Below, one piece after another: positions 51,012-59,037 of a stretch of 64,000 bases of DNA (the first letter of the stretch is position 1; the number at the start of each line of letters is the position of its first letter). Position numbers and translations under genes: made by a program. Origin of the DNA: Bacteroidota bacterium (GTDB lineage Bacteria; Bacteroidota; JABWAT01); NCBI GenBank assembly GCA_023151185.1, contig JAKLJL010000003.1, positions 124,001 to 188,000 on the forward strand, read 5' to 3'. The notes beneath the pieces are model-generated. The model was not told the DNA's origin. It ran no database searches and saw nothing but the letters and a program-made list of their open reading frames with translations.

Positions 51012-52172
51012 TTATTCCGTTTTAGTATTGATTTTTCTGATGTATCCTTCAATAAACCGCCGATCAGTAGCCTGTGGGGCTAATCTGAGGTAGGCTTCAA
51101 AGTGGGTAATTGCCAGAGTGCTTTCTCCCTTTTTGAAATACCATTTTCCTAATTCCTTGTGTGGCGCAGCAAGAGTTGAATCCAGTTCAATTATCCTTTT
51201 GAATAAATTCATTGCCTTTTCCTGACTTTCGGAATTCTGTGGCTGGTCTTTTAGAAGAAGATCAGCTTTTCTGAAAAGAATACGGTCATCTCCGGGGAAC
51301 CGCTTTTCATAAATCGAGATTGAGTGTTTGGCTGAATTGAATCTGCCTGCCTGAACATCAATTGAAATATTGTCGAAAAGCACGGCCCTTGTTTTTTTAA
51401 TAAAAACTGAATCGACGTATCCAGAGTCGGGTCTCACCTCACTGAAGTTTAACAGCCGCTGGTAGTTTTTTAACCTGTCTTCAAGTTTGGGATGAGAACT
51501 GAAAAAGTAAGGCGCTTGTTTATCCGGTTCCTCCATCGTAATGTCATTTTTAAGAATTCGGAAAAGGGCAGGTGCTTCAGCCGGATTATACCCTGCCGCC
51601 TTCATTTTCTGAAAACCGACTTCGTCTGCTTCGGTTTCATTTGATTTGGAGTACCCGCTGACAGACGCCATATAACCTATGTTTCCCAGAAGGTTTGCAA
51701 CTGCGCCGATCAAACCAAATCCGCCACTAATAACGCCAAGAAACGCCACTGCATCAGAAGTACTTTTCTGATGTCTGAACCCCTGAATGGCATGTTTGTG
51801 TGTAGAATGGGTGATTTCGTGTCCGAAGAGTGTAGCAAGCTGGGATTCATTTTCCAGTTTGGCTAAAAGTCCAGTGTGGATGTACATCCGGCCGGTTGGG
51901 AATGCAAATGCATTCAATTCGGGGCTTTTCAGGACTTTTACATGTGGGACAACAGGAAGGGGGACCGTACCGGTTACTTTGAGCAGAACGGTATTTAAAT
52001 AGGCTTCAAGTGTATCATCCTGATAAATGTACCCGCTTTCGTCAAGCTTTCGCTGCTCGATCTGGCTCATTTTCCATATTTCTGCTTCGTCATTTTCCAT
52101 AGTTTGGGTAAGACCGGCCATGGGGAAAAGAGAAATCAGACAAGAAAACAGCAGAATGGTTTTTGGTGCCAT
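51012..52172 (-). CDS. Exported M48 metalloprotease with TPR-like tail (cassette)
   Basis: Periplasmic zinc peptidase of the BepA/LoiP kind, 386 residues. The signal peptide ends near LTQT. Zinc motif FGHEITHSTHKH, third ligand in ETEADEVGFQKMKAAGYNP, and FFSSHPKLEDRLKNYQ are typical. The C-terminal part (about 265-385) is made of helical pairs as in TPR repeats (AMNLFKRIIELDSTLAAPH, KELGKWYFKKGESTLAITHFEAYL). Such proteases act in outer-membrane protein quality control. It sits between lipoprotein genes in the cassette, 10 bases behind one. Confidence 0.88.
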   Translation of the reverse strand: MAPKTILLFSCLISLFPMAGLTQTMENDEAEIWKMSQIEQRKLDESGYIYQDDTLEAYLNTVLLKVTGTVPLPVVPHVKVLKSPELNAFAFPTGRMYIHTGLLAKLENESQLATLFGHEITHSTHKHAIQGFRHQKSTSDAVAFLGVISGGFGLIGAVANLLGNIGYMASVSGYSKSNETEADEVGFQKMKAAGYNPAEAPALFRILKNDITMEEPDKQAPYFFSSHPKLEDRLKNYQRLLNFSEVRPDSGYVDSVFIKKTRAVLFDNISIDVQAGRFNSAKHSISIYEKRFPGDDRILFRKADLLLKDQPQNSESQEKAMNLFKRIIELDSTLAAPHKELGKWYFKKGESTLAITHFEAYLRLAPQATDRRFIEGYIRKINTKTE

Positions 52173-52182
52173 TGGTGTCTTT

Positions 52183-52899
52183 CTATAATTCAGTTTCTAA
52201 GCGGTCAAGCACAAAATCAGTAGTTTTCTCAATATCCTGCGGATTTAACAGATTCAGACCATTATTGGCCTTTATGAAATTATAATAAACCAGTTTCCCG
52301 TTCCTGTATACAATGCCAGCCGAAAGAAATGCCGGGTTTTCCAGAATAATCGTTGAACCAATAAACACCCCAACAGCGGCTGCTGTGGCCTGTGTTGCAA
52401 TTCTGCTTTCGGATGGTATACTTTCATAACCGGAAAGAACCAGAACAGCATCAATCTGATAAAAACGTGGAATTGTATCCAATGAGCCGATATCATACTC
52501 AAATTTGGGTTGTTTTTTAAGGGCCTGTTTGTCCAGAATCAGCCGTTCTGTTCTCAGGTAAAGCGGAATAAATTCAGAAAAGGCAAGTGAATCAATTTTT
52601 CCGGCTGGTAGAACGGAAACCTGGTACCCAAGCTGAGTCAGGCGGTTTTTAAAGGAGTGCAGGAGTCGCTTTCTGGCAGAGTCAGTTTCATTGCGAAGGA
52701 ATGTTTGGGTACCTCCCGCCGACAGTTCATTGACCGTGAACTCTGGCACCAGAATCCCAATTGTTCGGATCTGGCGGAGTGCCATGCGCCCTGTAAGCGG
52801 CATTTGAGCTGTGCCCTTGTACTGAGTGATTTCTTCTGAGTTCCCGCAGGCAGAAAGAGCCAGAGCAATCCCAATCAGGAACAGCGATTTGATGACCAT
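52183..52899 (-). CDS. Lipoprotein, tandem paralogue of the next gene (cassette)
   Basis: A 238-residue lipoprotein (lipobox LSAC, Cys18). It shares order and motifs with the 52900-53604 product: IRTIGILVPEFTVNELSAGGTQT versus IKKIAVLTPDITVYELGAGGSQT (compared residue by residue), FEYDIGSLDTIPRFYQIDAVLVLSGYE, a small-residue segment AAAVGVFIGSTIIL, and RNGKLVYYN. No family name could be given; the pattern recalls periplasmic GNA1162/CsgG-like lipoproteins only loosely. Separated from the next gene by zero bases. Confidence 0.65.
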   Translation of the reverse strand: MVIKSLFLIGIALALSACGNSEEITQYKGTAQMPLTGRMALRQIRTIGILVPEFTVNELSAGGTQTFLRNETDSARKRLLHSFKNRLTQLGYQVSVLPAGKIDSLAFSEFIPLYLRTERLILDKQALKKQPKFEYDIGSLDTIPRFYQIDAVLVLSGYESIPSESRIATQATAAAVGVFIGSTIILENPAFLSAGIVYRNGKLVYYNFIKANNGLNLLNPQDIEKTTDFVLDRLETEL

Positions 52900-53604
52900 T
52901 TACTTTATTTTTGAGAACAAGTCTTCAAACAGGTTTTTGGTTAGTTTATCCGAGTCTTTTTGTTTGGAAAATTTCCACTCATCAACTGATTTGTCCATAT
53001 TATAAAAGACAATTTTTCCCCGGGAATCTACGAGGCCAACAGATAGAAGACTGGGTTCATGTAATGTTACTGTAACCCCGGTCAGGACTCCAATAACCAC
53101 CCCTGCAGCTGCAGCAGCCTGCCGGCTCGAGGAAGGTTCAGTATCCCACCCAACAAGAAACAGGAATGCATCGGTATCATAGACTTTGCATAGAGAGTCC
53201 ATGGATCCGATTTCAAAATCAAAAGTCTTCTTGGTTTCAGTGGGTTTCTTTTTTTGAATAGCCTCATTAACAGTTTTATACATAGCCAGAACTTCCAGAA
53301 AGGTAACTGAATCTGCGCCGTTTGTATCAATTACACGGGTACTAAATCCTTTTGCTTCAAGTGATTTTTTGGTCTGGTCAAGGAAATTCCTTTTGGCAGT
53401 TGCAGTTTGGTCGCCGATTGGAGTCTGGGACCCACCGGCTCCAAGTTCATAAACAGTAATATCAGGGGTTAGAACTGCAATTTTTTTTATTCCTTTTTTT
53501 ATAACTGCAGGGCTGTCTGATGAGTACCGATTGTAATTTGGGGAGCATGCTGCCATGAGAAGGCAACAAAAAACAGTCGTCAGAAGAATTTGGGATTTAT
53601 ACAT
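52900..53604 (-). CDS. Lipoprotein, tandem paralogue (cassette)
   Basis: A 234-residue lipoprotein with lipobox LMAAC (Cys20), first in the cassette's minus-strand gene order. The body parallels the 52183-52899 product: KKIAVLTPDITVYELGAGG, FDFEIGSMDSLCKVYDTDAF, LFLVGWDTEPSSSRQAAAAAG, VVIGVLTGVTVTLHEPSLLS and DSRGKIVFYN. The mid-protein Ala/Gly/Val-rich stretch is hydrophobic enough to touch a membrane. No canonical promoter was seen in the 214 bases before the right repeat. Confidence 0.65.
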   Translation of the reverse strand: MYKSQILLTTVFCCLLMAACSPNYNRYSSDSPAVIKKGIKKIAVLTPDITVYELGAGGSQTPIGDQTATAKRNFLDQTKKSLEAKGFSTRVIDTNGADSVTFLEVLAMYKTVNEAIQKKKPTETKKTFDFEIGSMDSLCKVYDTDAFLFLVGWDTEPSSSRQAAAAAGVVIGVLTGVTVTLHEPSLLSVGLVDSRGKIVFYNMDKSVDEWKFSKQKDSDKLTKNLFEDLFSKIK

Positions 53605-53818
53605 AATTATTTCCTGTTATTAGAAATTTTCGAAGAAAAATTTTGTGTTTTGGAACCAGATAAAAAGTCTGTACAAAAATCTGGCCAGTCCTGACATTTT
53701 TAGAAAACCCGGATTGGCCCTTGAATATGGGCACCATTAAAAAATACTAAAATAAATTCGAATTCGGGATTCAGTCAATCGGTTTGACGGAAAGAATTGA
53801 AATCTAATCAGGGATTAA

Positions 53819-53952
53819 TGCCCATGTTGCCGCCCCGGTTGCGGGAACCCAGATTGCAGATATGGCCGGATTTTCAGTGTTATGGCTGGTCAGCGGTTTG
53901 GCAGCCCTTGGGGTTGCTGCCGGATTCTGGATGCTGCTGCGAAGCCGGTAAC
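53819..53952 (+). pseudogene. Right copy of the direct repeat: fragment of an MFS 3' end
   Basis: In frame it encodes the last 43 residues (AHVAAPVAGTQIADMAGFSV.. to LLRSR, stop). It differs from the intact copy at four third codon positions; three changes are silent and one gives Ile to Met. It lacks any start and the upstream transporter. The neighbouring TetR gene ends 20 bases downstream. Confidence 0.9.
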
Positions 53953-53972
53953 TTATGCGGTTTTCAGGTAGG

Positions 53973-54563
53973 TTACACCAGTGAAAGACCACCTCTCAGC
54001 AACCGCTTGACACCGGCTCTGAACAGTTCCAGATTTTCCGGAACCGGATTCAATGTCCACTGATTGATGCTGAACCTGAGTCCCCCGAAAATGAAGGTTA
54101 CTGTTACCCGTGCATCGGTCTCAGGATGAAAAATTCCCCGTGACTGTCCTTCCCGCAGAATTTTTTCGCCAAGTCTCATGAACCGGTTCAGGTAGTCGCC
54201 AAAACGGGGATGCTCCGGGCGCTGAACCAGATGCATATCCTTTTGAAAAACTGCACCCAGAGAGGGGTTTTGTGAAAAAGAATCAAAGACAACATCTACA
54301 ATGCCGTCAATTTTCTGAAGCGGATCCAGAGACGGATCATTTACCAATGCTTCTGAACGGGTTAACAGAGAATCCCAGAGAGATTCAAAAATTTTCCTGA
54401 GCAGGTGATTTTTATTCTCAAAATACAGATAAACGGTCCCGACCGAAACATCAGCAGCTTCGGCGATGTGTAGAATTTTGGCCTGGTGGAATCCGTCACG
54501 TGCAAAAATCCGGATCGCTGCAGCCAGAATGTCGGCTTCTTTGTTTCCTTCTTTTCTTCTCAT
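53973..54563 (-). CDS. TetR-family regulator
   Basis: A 196-residue repressor. The N-terminal helix-turn-helix reads ILAAAIRIFARDGFHQAKI, HIAEAADVSVGTVYLYFENK; the C-terminal half is the ligand-binding helical domain. ATG 54563 is chosen because AAGGAGG lies eight bases upstream; the open frame continues to 54638 without a family match. A TTG-N20-CAGATTTG promoter precedes it. Its convergent partner in the ancestral order was probably the MFS gene (now moved off by the cassette). Confidence 0.9.
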   Translation of the reverse strand: MRRKEGNKEADILAAAIRIFARDGFHQAKILHIAEAADVSVGTVYLYFENKNHLLRKIFESLWDSLLTRSEALVNDPSLDPLQKIDGIVDVVFDSFSQNPSLGAVFQKDMHLVQRPEHPRFGDYLNRFMRLGEKILREGQSRGIFHPETDARVTVTFIFGGLRFSINQWTLNPVPENLELFRAGVKRLLRGGLSLV

Positions 54564-54589
54564 CCGGTTATCCTCCTTTTTGGTGGAGA

Positions 54590-54620
54590 CAAATCTGAAT
54601 AAATTATCCGCCGGATTCAA
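54590..54620 (-). promoter_or_regulatory. TTG-N20-CAGATTTG promoter of the TetR gene
   Basis: Minus-strand TTG (54618-54620) and CAGATTTG (54590-54597), spacer 20. Confidence 0.5.
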
Positions 54621-54672
54621 TATTAAAAATGAATACAAATTCAGCTATAATCTGTTTCTAATGTTTAGTGGT

Positions 54673-56871
54673 TTAAAGGGTGGCAGAGAATCCCAGAACC
54701 AGTGTTCGGTTCCCGAAATAGCTTCTGATCGGTGTTTTTCGGGTGTAATCTGAATTCCATGTATATCCCATGGGGTTGTCTGTATCAAGAATGTTCAGAA
54801 TTTCGGCATAACCAACCAAAAAAATTCTGTCCAGCATTCCACCTGTCCAGGTCATCCGGAGGTCCAGACGGTGATAAACCGGAAGCCGGGCTGAGTTGGT
54901 TTCACCAAAAACCGGCTGCAGAAGCCCTGAAAGGGTGTCAGCCTGGCTGCCGGTCACCGGGGTGTAAGGTTTGCCGGTTGCCAGTTTCAGATTCCAGCCG
55001 ATCTGCCAGGCCGCCGTCAGGTTTCTTTTCCCTATCCAGGTCAGGTTATGGGTGATATCAGCCTGAGAAGGGGCCATTCCGTTCGTTTCGAGCCAGTCTC
55101 TCCGGGATATGGACCACCCGTAACTGATCCATCCATCAATTGAACCGGGTAAAAGCCCCTTGTAGATCAGGTCGGTTCCCAGAGCATAACCGGTTCCGTT
55201 GCCAGCCCAGCCACCGGCCGACTTTTTGGGAAGGTCCCGGTAGTGTTTCCCCCAAAACTCAGCCCTGAAACTTGCTGCATCCGGTCCCTGCCAGGCCAGG
55301 GATCCAACCAGATGCCGGGCCGACATTGCGGGAAGTGAAGACCTGATTTCCTTTCGGTTCTGAAGAGGCAGCCAGGGAGATTGATGATAAATCCCGGCAG
55401 AGAGGCTTCCGGTAATTGTTTCCGTTAGTGGGGCAGAAAGCGAGAGCCTGGGGTCCAGTGTGGCTGATTTCCGGTCGGAACTGTGATCGGCACGGATTCC
55501 CAGACGGCTTGAAAGTGCAGGAACCCCGAACCATCCGGATTGCTCCCATTCCAGATATCCGCCACCAGTGGTGACCGGCGTACCCTCCTGCAGATTCCGG
55601 AAGGCAGCCCCTGTACGGTAATCGTGATCGGATGCCGGAACCCGGCCAGTAAATTCATCAACCCGGTGATCGGTGCTGAAGCCGGTATACCATTTCTGTC
55701 CGTTTGATCCGGCCAGTTCCACGTCGGTTCTCGCCTGAACTGTCTGGTCAGTTTCGAGCAGATCGAGAACACCAAGTTTCCAGTTTTTGGAGAATTGAGT
55801 TACGGAAAGTCCGGTTTTGACGACAACTTTCTGGGTAAAAACTTCCGACCAGGAAATTCCGGCGTTTTCTGTTTCGGTTTGACCTGTAAACTCAGATTTT
55901 CCTTCAGGACGGCTGACCAGAACCCCCTGATTATCCTGCCCGGCAAGAAAATTTACTTTAATCCGTCCTGTTTCGGTCACCCGGTGACTATAGGAGCCAC
56001 CTGCCGTCCACCCTTCAGGATAGGACGTGAACGGCCGGGTGTTTTGGTTGACTTTCATCAGCAAACCGGTTCGGGAGGCTTTAACAAATGCAGTCAGGCC
56101 TGACTTTCCGGGGATTACCGGTACCGTCGTTTCGGCATCCCACCCGGCAAAATTGGCTCCGGCTTGAATTCTGAACTCTGAAGGTTCATGGCGGGTGGTG
56201 ATATCGAGAATTCCTGAAAGGGCATTGCCGTACTTTGCGGGAAATCCGCCGGAAGAAAACCAAAGAGATTTCACCATCGAAGGAGGAAGAACCGAAAAAA
56301 GTCCGCCATAGGTCGATTCGAACGTTCCCGGATGGTCAATAACGGACTGGTCCGCCAGAACACAGCTTTCCATGGGGTCGCCGCCACGGATGAAAAGATC
56401 CGAACTTTCTGAAACCGGTGTCAGCCCGGGAAGTGTTTTCAGCATCTGGAAAATGTCAGCGGCACCTCCCGGTGTCGTTACGACTTCCATGGGGGAAACC
56501 GGGAGCCCGGAAACTGTCTCAGTACCATAGGCAGATGCAGTCACAACCAGTTCGGATAGGGAAATATCCTGCTCGGTGAGGTGAAAGACCAAATCAGTCT
56601 TTTTCCCTTTCTCCAGCCGGATTTTCTTCCGCTTTTTTTCATATCCCAGCAGACTGACCTGAACTTCGCCGGGGCCCGTTTGCAGAGTTGAAAAAGAGAA
56701 GGTCCCGCCTTCATCGGTCATCGCACCCTGGGTTGTCCCGATCAGAATCACATTGGCAAACCCGAGTGGTGCGCCGGAAACAGAAAGTACTTTTCCTGAA
56801 ATCAGAGTCTGACTGGAGGAAATTCCGTTTAGAAAAATCAGGAATGTGAAAGTGCATAAATACCGTTTCAT
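54673..56871 (-). CDS. TonB-dependent outer-membrane receptor
   Basis: A 732-residue receptor: signal peptide, a carboxypeptidase-regulatory-like domain (about 22-100; SGKVLSVSGAPLGFANVILIG), a plug domain (about 110-225; VVTTPGGAADIFQMLKTLPGL, SSDLFIRGGDP, GGFPAKYGNALSGILDITT) and a long beta-barrel ending in ..RTLVLGFSATL. Substrate unknown. There is no SusD-like partner. It starts three bases after the preceding gene, so the helical exported protein is its cotranscribed partner, both under the AAAGTACTTT operator. Confidence 0.92.
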   Translation of the reverse strand: MKRYLCTFTFLIFLNGISSSQTLISGKVLSVSGAPLGFANVILIGTTQGAMTDEGGTFSFSTLQTGPGEVQVSLLGYEKKRKKIRLEKGKKTDLVFHLTEQDISLSELVVTASAYGTETVSGLPVSPMEVVTTPGGAADIFQMLKTLPGLTPVSESSDLFIRGGDPMESCVLADQSVIDHPGTFESTYGGLFSVLPPSMVKSLWFSSGGFPAKYGNALSGILDITTRHEPSEFRIQAGANFAGWDAETTVPVIPGKSGLTAFVKASRTGLLMKVNQNTRPFTSYPEGWTAGGSYSHRVTETGRIKVNFLAGQDNQGVLVSRPEGKSEFTGQTETENAGISWSEVFTQKVVVKTGLSVTQFSKNWKLGVLDLLETDQTVQARTDVELAGSNGQKWYTGFSTDHRVDEFTGRVPASDHDYRTGAAFRNLQEGTPVTTGGGYLEWEQSGWFGVPALSSRLGIRADHSSDRKSATLDPRLSLSAPLTETITGSLSAGIYHQSPWLPLQNRKEIRSSLPAMSARHLVGSLAWQGPDAASFRAEFWGKHYRDLPKKSAGGWAGNGTGYALGTDLIYKGLLPGSIDGWISYGWSISRRDWLETNGMAPSQADITHNLTWIGKRNLTAAWQIGWNLKLATGKPYTPVTGSQADTLSGLLQPVFGETNSARLPVYHRLDLRMTWTGGMLDRIFLVGYAEILNILDTDNPMGYTWNSDYTRKTPIRSYFGNRTLVLGFSATL

Positions 56872-56874
56872 TTC

Positions 56875-57633
56875 TCAATCCGGAAATTTTTCAGTAAGAG
56901 CCGGCATAAGCTGATGGAGAACCAGTCCGTACTGAGGTTGCAGGTTAAGTGCCTTTTTAAGCCAGATCTTTGCTGAAGGGCCGTTGTCAAGCTTGATGGC
57001 AGCCTGGCCAGCCCAGGCGCAGGTTTCGGCAAACCCCAGCCGGTAGGATGTTCCCGGTAAATCCGGTGATTTTTCAAAACAGGAATCGGACCGGGTGAAG
57101 CACACCAGTGCTTTTTCTGCACTTCCGCCAAACATGCGCGGGGTAAAGAAATACATCATTCCCCTGATCAGGTGCAACCTGGGGTTTCCCGGCTGCAAGG
57201 CTTCAGCATCATCGAGCCATCCATGGATTTTGAAGGATAAAACCGGGGCAGACGCCCCGCCGGTAACAGAAAGTTTATTCATGGTAATGGCGGCCTGAAG
57301 AACCAGACCATCTGCCTTGAACCCGGGAAAACCGGTTAATTTCCCGGCAAGGGCAAAATTCGCGTCATACCCTTCCGTAACACGGTCGCCTTGTTTATGA
57401 ACCATATACCAGGTTCCGAGTTCATATCTCGCCCAGCCTGACCCGACAAGAAAATGACCATTTTCGGGATAAAGTGCCGCCAGACTGTCGAACTCGAGAA
57501 TCGATTTGCTCAGAAGAAGATCATCGAACCGGTTGATAGCGGAATCAAGATTTCTGAAAGCAGATTCAGCAGGGTCCTGTCCAAAAACGGGGTGAACGGT
57601 TAGGTAAATGATAAGGGAAGCAAGGATTTTCAT
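56875..57633 (-). CDS. Exported helical protein, partner of the TonB receptor
   Basis: A 252-residue exported protein (signal about 1-19, PVFGQ). The remainder is helical with TPR-like pairs at the end (KIWLKKALNLQPQYGLVLHQ). The long conserved-looking centre (WARYELGTWYMVHKQGD; LHLIRGMMYFFTPRMFGGS) resembles TatT-like periplasmic proteins, but this is a by-eye guess. It is first gene of the pair with the TonB receptor. ATG 57633 follows AGGAGA and the shared operator. Confidence 0.6.
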   Translation of the reverse strand: MKILASLIIYLTVHPVFGQDPAESAFRNLDSAINRFDDLLLSKSILEFDSLAALYPENGHFLVGSGWARYELGTWYMVHKQGDRVTEGYDANFALAGKLTGFPGFKADGLVLQAAITMNKLSVTGGASAPVLSFKIHGWLDDAEALQPGNPRLHLIRGMMYFFTPRMFGGSAEKALVCFTRSDSCFEKSPDLPGTSYRLGFAETCAWAGQAAIKLDNGPSAKIWLKKALNLQPQYGLVLHQLMPALTEKFPD

Positions 57634-57650
57634 ATTGTCTCCTGTTTGTG

Positions 57651-57673
57651 TAAAGTACTTTATATAGCAAAGT
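57651..57673. promoter_or_regulatory. Operator copy 1 before the TonB-receptor unit
   Basis: TAAAGTACTTTATAT, three variable bases, then AAAGT. Three half-sites (AAAGT, ACTTT, AAAGT). Identical to copy 2 at 20 of 23 positions; 18 bases before the ATG at 57633. Probable site for the winged-helix regulator encoded next door. Confidence 0.75.
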
Positions 57674-57705
57674 GTATGATTAAAAAAAATCCCGGTTTTC
57701 AGTTG

Positions 57706-58014
57706 TCAGTCTGGAGTCTGTTTTCCCAGCAATTTTTCAAGCTGGCCAAGATAAACCGAAAAGGCAGTCCGGCCTTCAGGTGTAAGCTGGTATTTGCTCG
57801 ACGGTTTCCGGTCAATGAAGGATTTGGTGACCGATACATACCCGGATTCTTCCAGTTTTTTCAGGCTGATACTGAGGTTTCCGTCTGTTGCGTTTACCTG
57901 CTTTTTCAGGAAATTGAAATCTGCCTCAGTGACTGTCATGAGCACCGACATAATGGCGAGGCGCATTCTTGAATGAATAACATCATCCAGTTTCTGGTAG
58001 TCGAAGTCACCCAT
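57706..58014 (-). CDS. Winged-helix transcriptional regulator (HTH_34/ArsR-like)
   Basis: A 102-residue single-domain regulator: IHSRMRLAIMSVLMTVTEADFNFLKKQV, then the recognition helix NATDGNLSISLKKLEESGYV and the wing SFIDRKPSSKYQLTPEGRTAF (quoted in parts). This is the layout of small dimeric Bacteroidota regulators coupled to a membrane protein. Its start overlaps the stop of the membrane-protein gene by eight bases. It is the likely reader of the two AAAGTACTTT operators. Confidence 0.88.
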   Translation of the reverse strand: MGDFDYQKLDDVIHSRMRLAIMSVLMTVTEADFNFLKKQVNATDGNLSISLKKLEESGYVSVTKSFIDRKPSSKYQLTPEGRTAFSVYLGQLEKLLGKQTPD

Positions 58015-58603
58015 TCGCTTGTGCTCCGGCTGCTTCCCGGTACAGAAAAATTCCGGGAATAATCTGTCCGGTAACGATTAAAAAGGCATTGACGAGCAGG
58101 GTTTCAAGCGACGGGAAAAAGAACATATAGACAGCGCCTGCCCACCAGTAGAAGGCCAGAAAGCTGATCCAGCGCTTTTGATACAGAATTCCGGAAAGGT
58201 AAAAGGCAATGGCAATGACGGTTGCAATCGACGGCGAAATATAGGCACCCGAAATAGCATCAGCCCACGGCGCAATAAAGCCAAAAATCGTCGCAGATAT
58301 TCCAACTGCCAGCCAGGTTCCTTTCATCATTCTTCCGGCAAGGGTTAGTGGTGCCGGCGAAGATTTGAATCCGCCCCGGGTGAAAGCAAAAATCCACCCG
58401 GCTGAAACCAGAGTCAGCCACATCCACACACCGGTTGAGTGATAGACCCTGTTCAAAATCAGAAAATAGGATCCAAGGAGTCCGGCTGTTATCAGGATCC
58501 CCCAAACAATAAAATCAATTGACCTTGACCGTATGATGGTTTGGCTGTCGGCCATCATTTTCCTGATAAAGGCCAAATCATCGAGTGCTTTCTGCTGGTC
58601 CAT
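58007..58603 (-). CDS. Six-helix membrane protein coupled to the regulator
   Basis: A 198-residue integral membrane protein with a charged N-terminal helix (DDLAFIRKMMADSQTIIRS) and about six hydrophobic helices (DFIVWGILITAGLLGSYFLI; VWMWLTLVSAGWIFAF; SIATVIAIAFYLSGILY). No transport motif is seen. Pairs of such a protein with a HTH_34 regulator recur in Bacteroidota; the role is unknown. ATG 58603 follows TGGAGA and lies 12 bases from operator copy 2. Confidence 0.75.
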   Translation of the reverse strand: MDQQKALDDLAFIRKMMADSQTIIRSRSIDFIVWGILITAGLLGSYFLILNRVYHSTGVWMWLTLVSAGWIFAFTRGGFKSSPAPLTLAGRMMKGTWLAVGISATIFGFIAPWADAISGAYISPSIATVIAIAFYLSGILYQKRWISFLAFYWWAGAVYMFFFPSLETLLVNAFLIVTGQIIPGIFLYREAAGAQANG

Positions 58604-58614
58604 GTGGTCTCCAA

Positions 58615-58637
58615 TAAAGTACTTTATATGATAAAGT
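58615..58637. promoter_or_regulatory. Operator copy 2, overlapping the promoter of the regulator unit
   Basis: TAAAGTACTTTATAT, three variable bases, then AAAGT, 20 of 23 identical to copy 1. It overlaps the -7 element TAACTTTA, so binding would block transcription. Confidence 0.8.
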
Positions 58638-58662
58638 TAGTGAATAAGAAAAAAGTTGTCAA
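58632..58662 (-). promoter_or_regulatory. TTGACA-N17-TAACTTTA promoter of the regulator unit
   Basis: Minus-strand TTGACA (58657-58662) and TAACTTTA (58632-58639), 17 bases apart. Confidence 0.65.
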
Positions 58663-58850
58663 GCAAACAACCGGGTGAATTTTACGGGAATGGCAAACGG
58701 ATAGTTTCGGGAATGGAAAATTTAAGCCAAAGGTGGATTTTATAATTAAAGTTATTTGAATGAAAAATGAAATCTTAGGTGGTGTTTTTAACACATCAGA
58801 AACTTATTGAGGCAGATCAGGTCTATTGAATAAAAACTGACTGTGAGGTA

Positions 58851-58881
58851 TTGACAAAATGCTTCTGCTGCCGTAACTTTG
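58851..58881 (+). promoter_or_regulatory. TTGACA-N17-TAACTTTG promoter of tRNA-Asn
   Basis: TTGACA (58851-58856) and TAACTTTG (58874-58881), spacer 17, 34 bases before the tRNA 5' end. It is the best match to the Bacteroidota -33/-7 consensus in the window. Confidence 0.8.
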
Positions 58882-58915
58882 CATCACTTTTTTGGTAAAA
58901 ACAAGAAGTATCTAT

Positions 58916-58987
58916 TCCGCGATAGCTCAATGGTGGAGCACGTGACTGTTAATCACGGGGTTGTAGGTTCGAGTCCTACTCGCGGAG
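58916..58987 (+). tRNA. tRNA-Asn (anticodon GTT)
   Basis: 72 bases forming a full cloverleaf: acceptor TCCGCGA / TCGCGGA, D arm GCTC / GAGC, anticodon stem CGTGA / TCACG with loop CTGTTAA (anticodon GTT), five-base variable loop, T arm GTAGG-TTCGAGT-CCTAC. The discriminator is G and CCA is not encoded. It has its own promoter and terminator. Confidence 0.97.
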
Positions 58988-58988
58988 C

Positions 58989-59017
58989 AAAAGCCAGTCA
59001 ACCGACTGGCTTTTTTT
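58989..59017 (+). terminator. Intrinsic terminator of tRNA-Asn
   Basis: Stem GCCAGTC / GACTGGC with loop AACC, A run before and T7 after. Confidence 0.9.
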
Positions 59018-59037
59018 ATTTCAGGAACCCGGGGGCG

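Noticed and set aside
53797-54063. 88-codon plus-strand frame over the right repeat
   Set aside because: Out of frame with the MFS remnant and antisense to the TetR gene.
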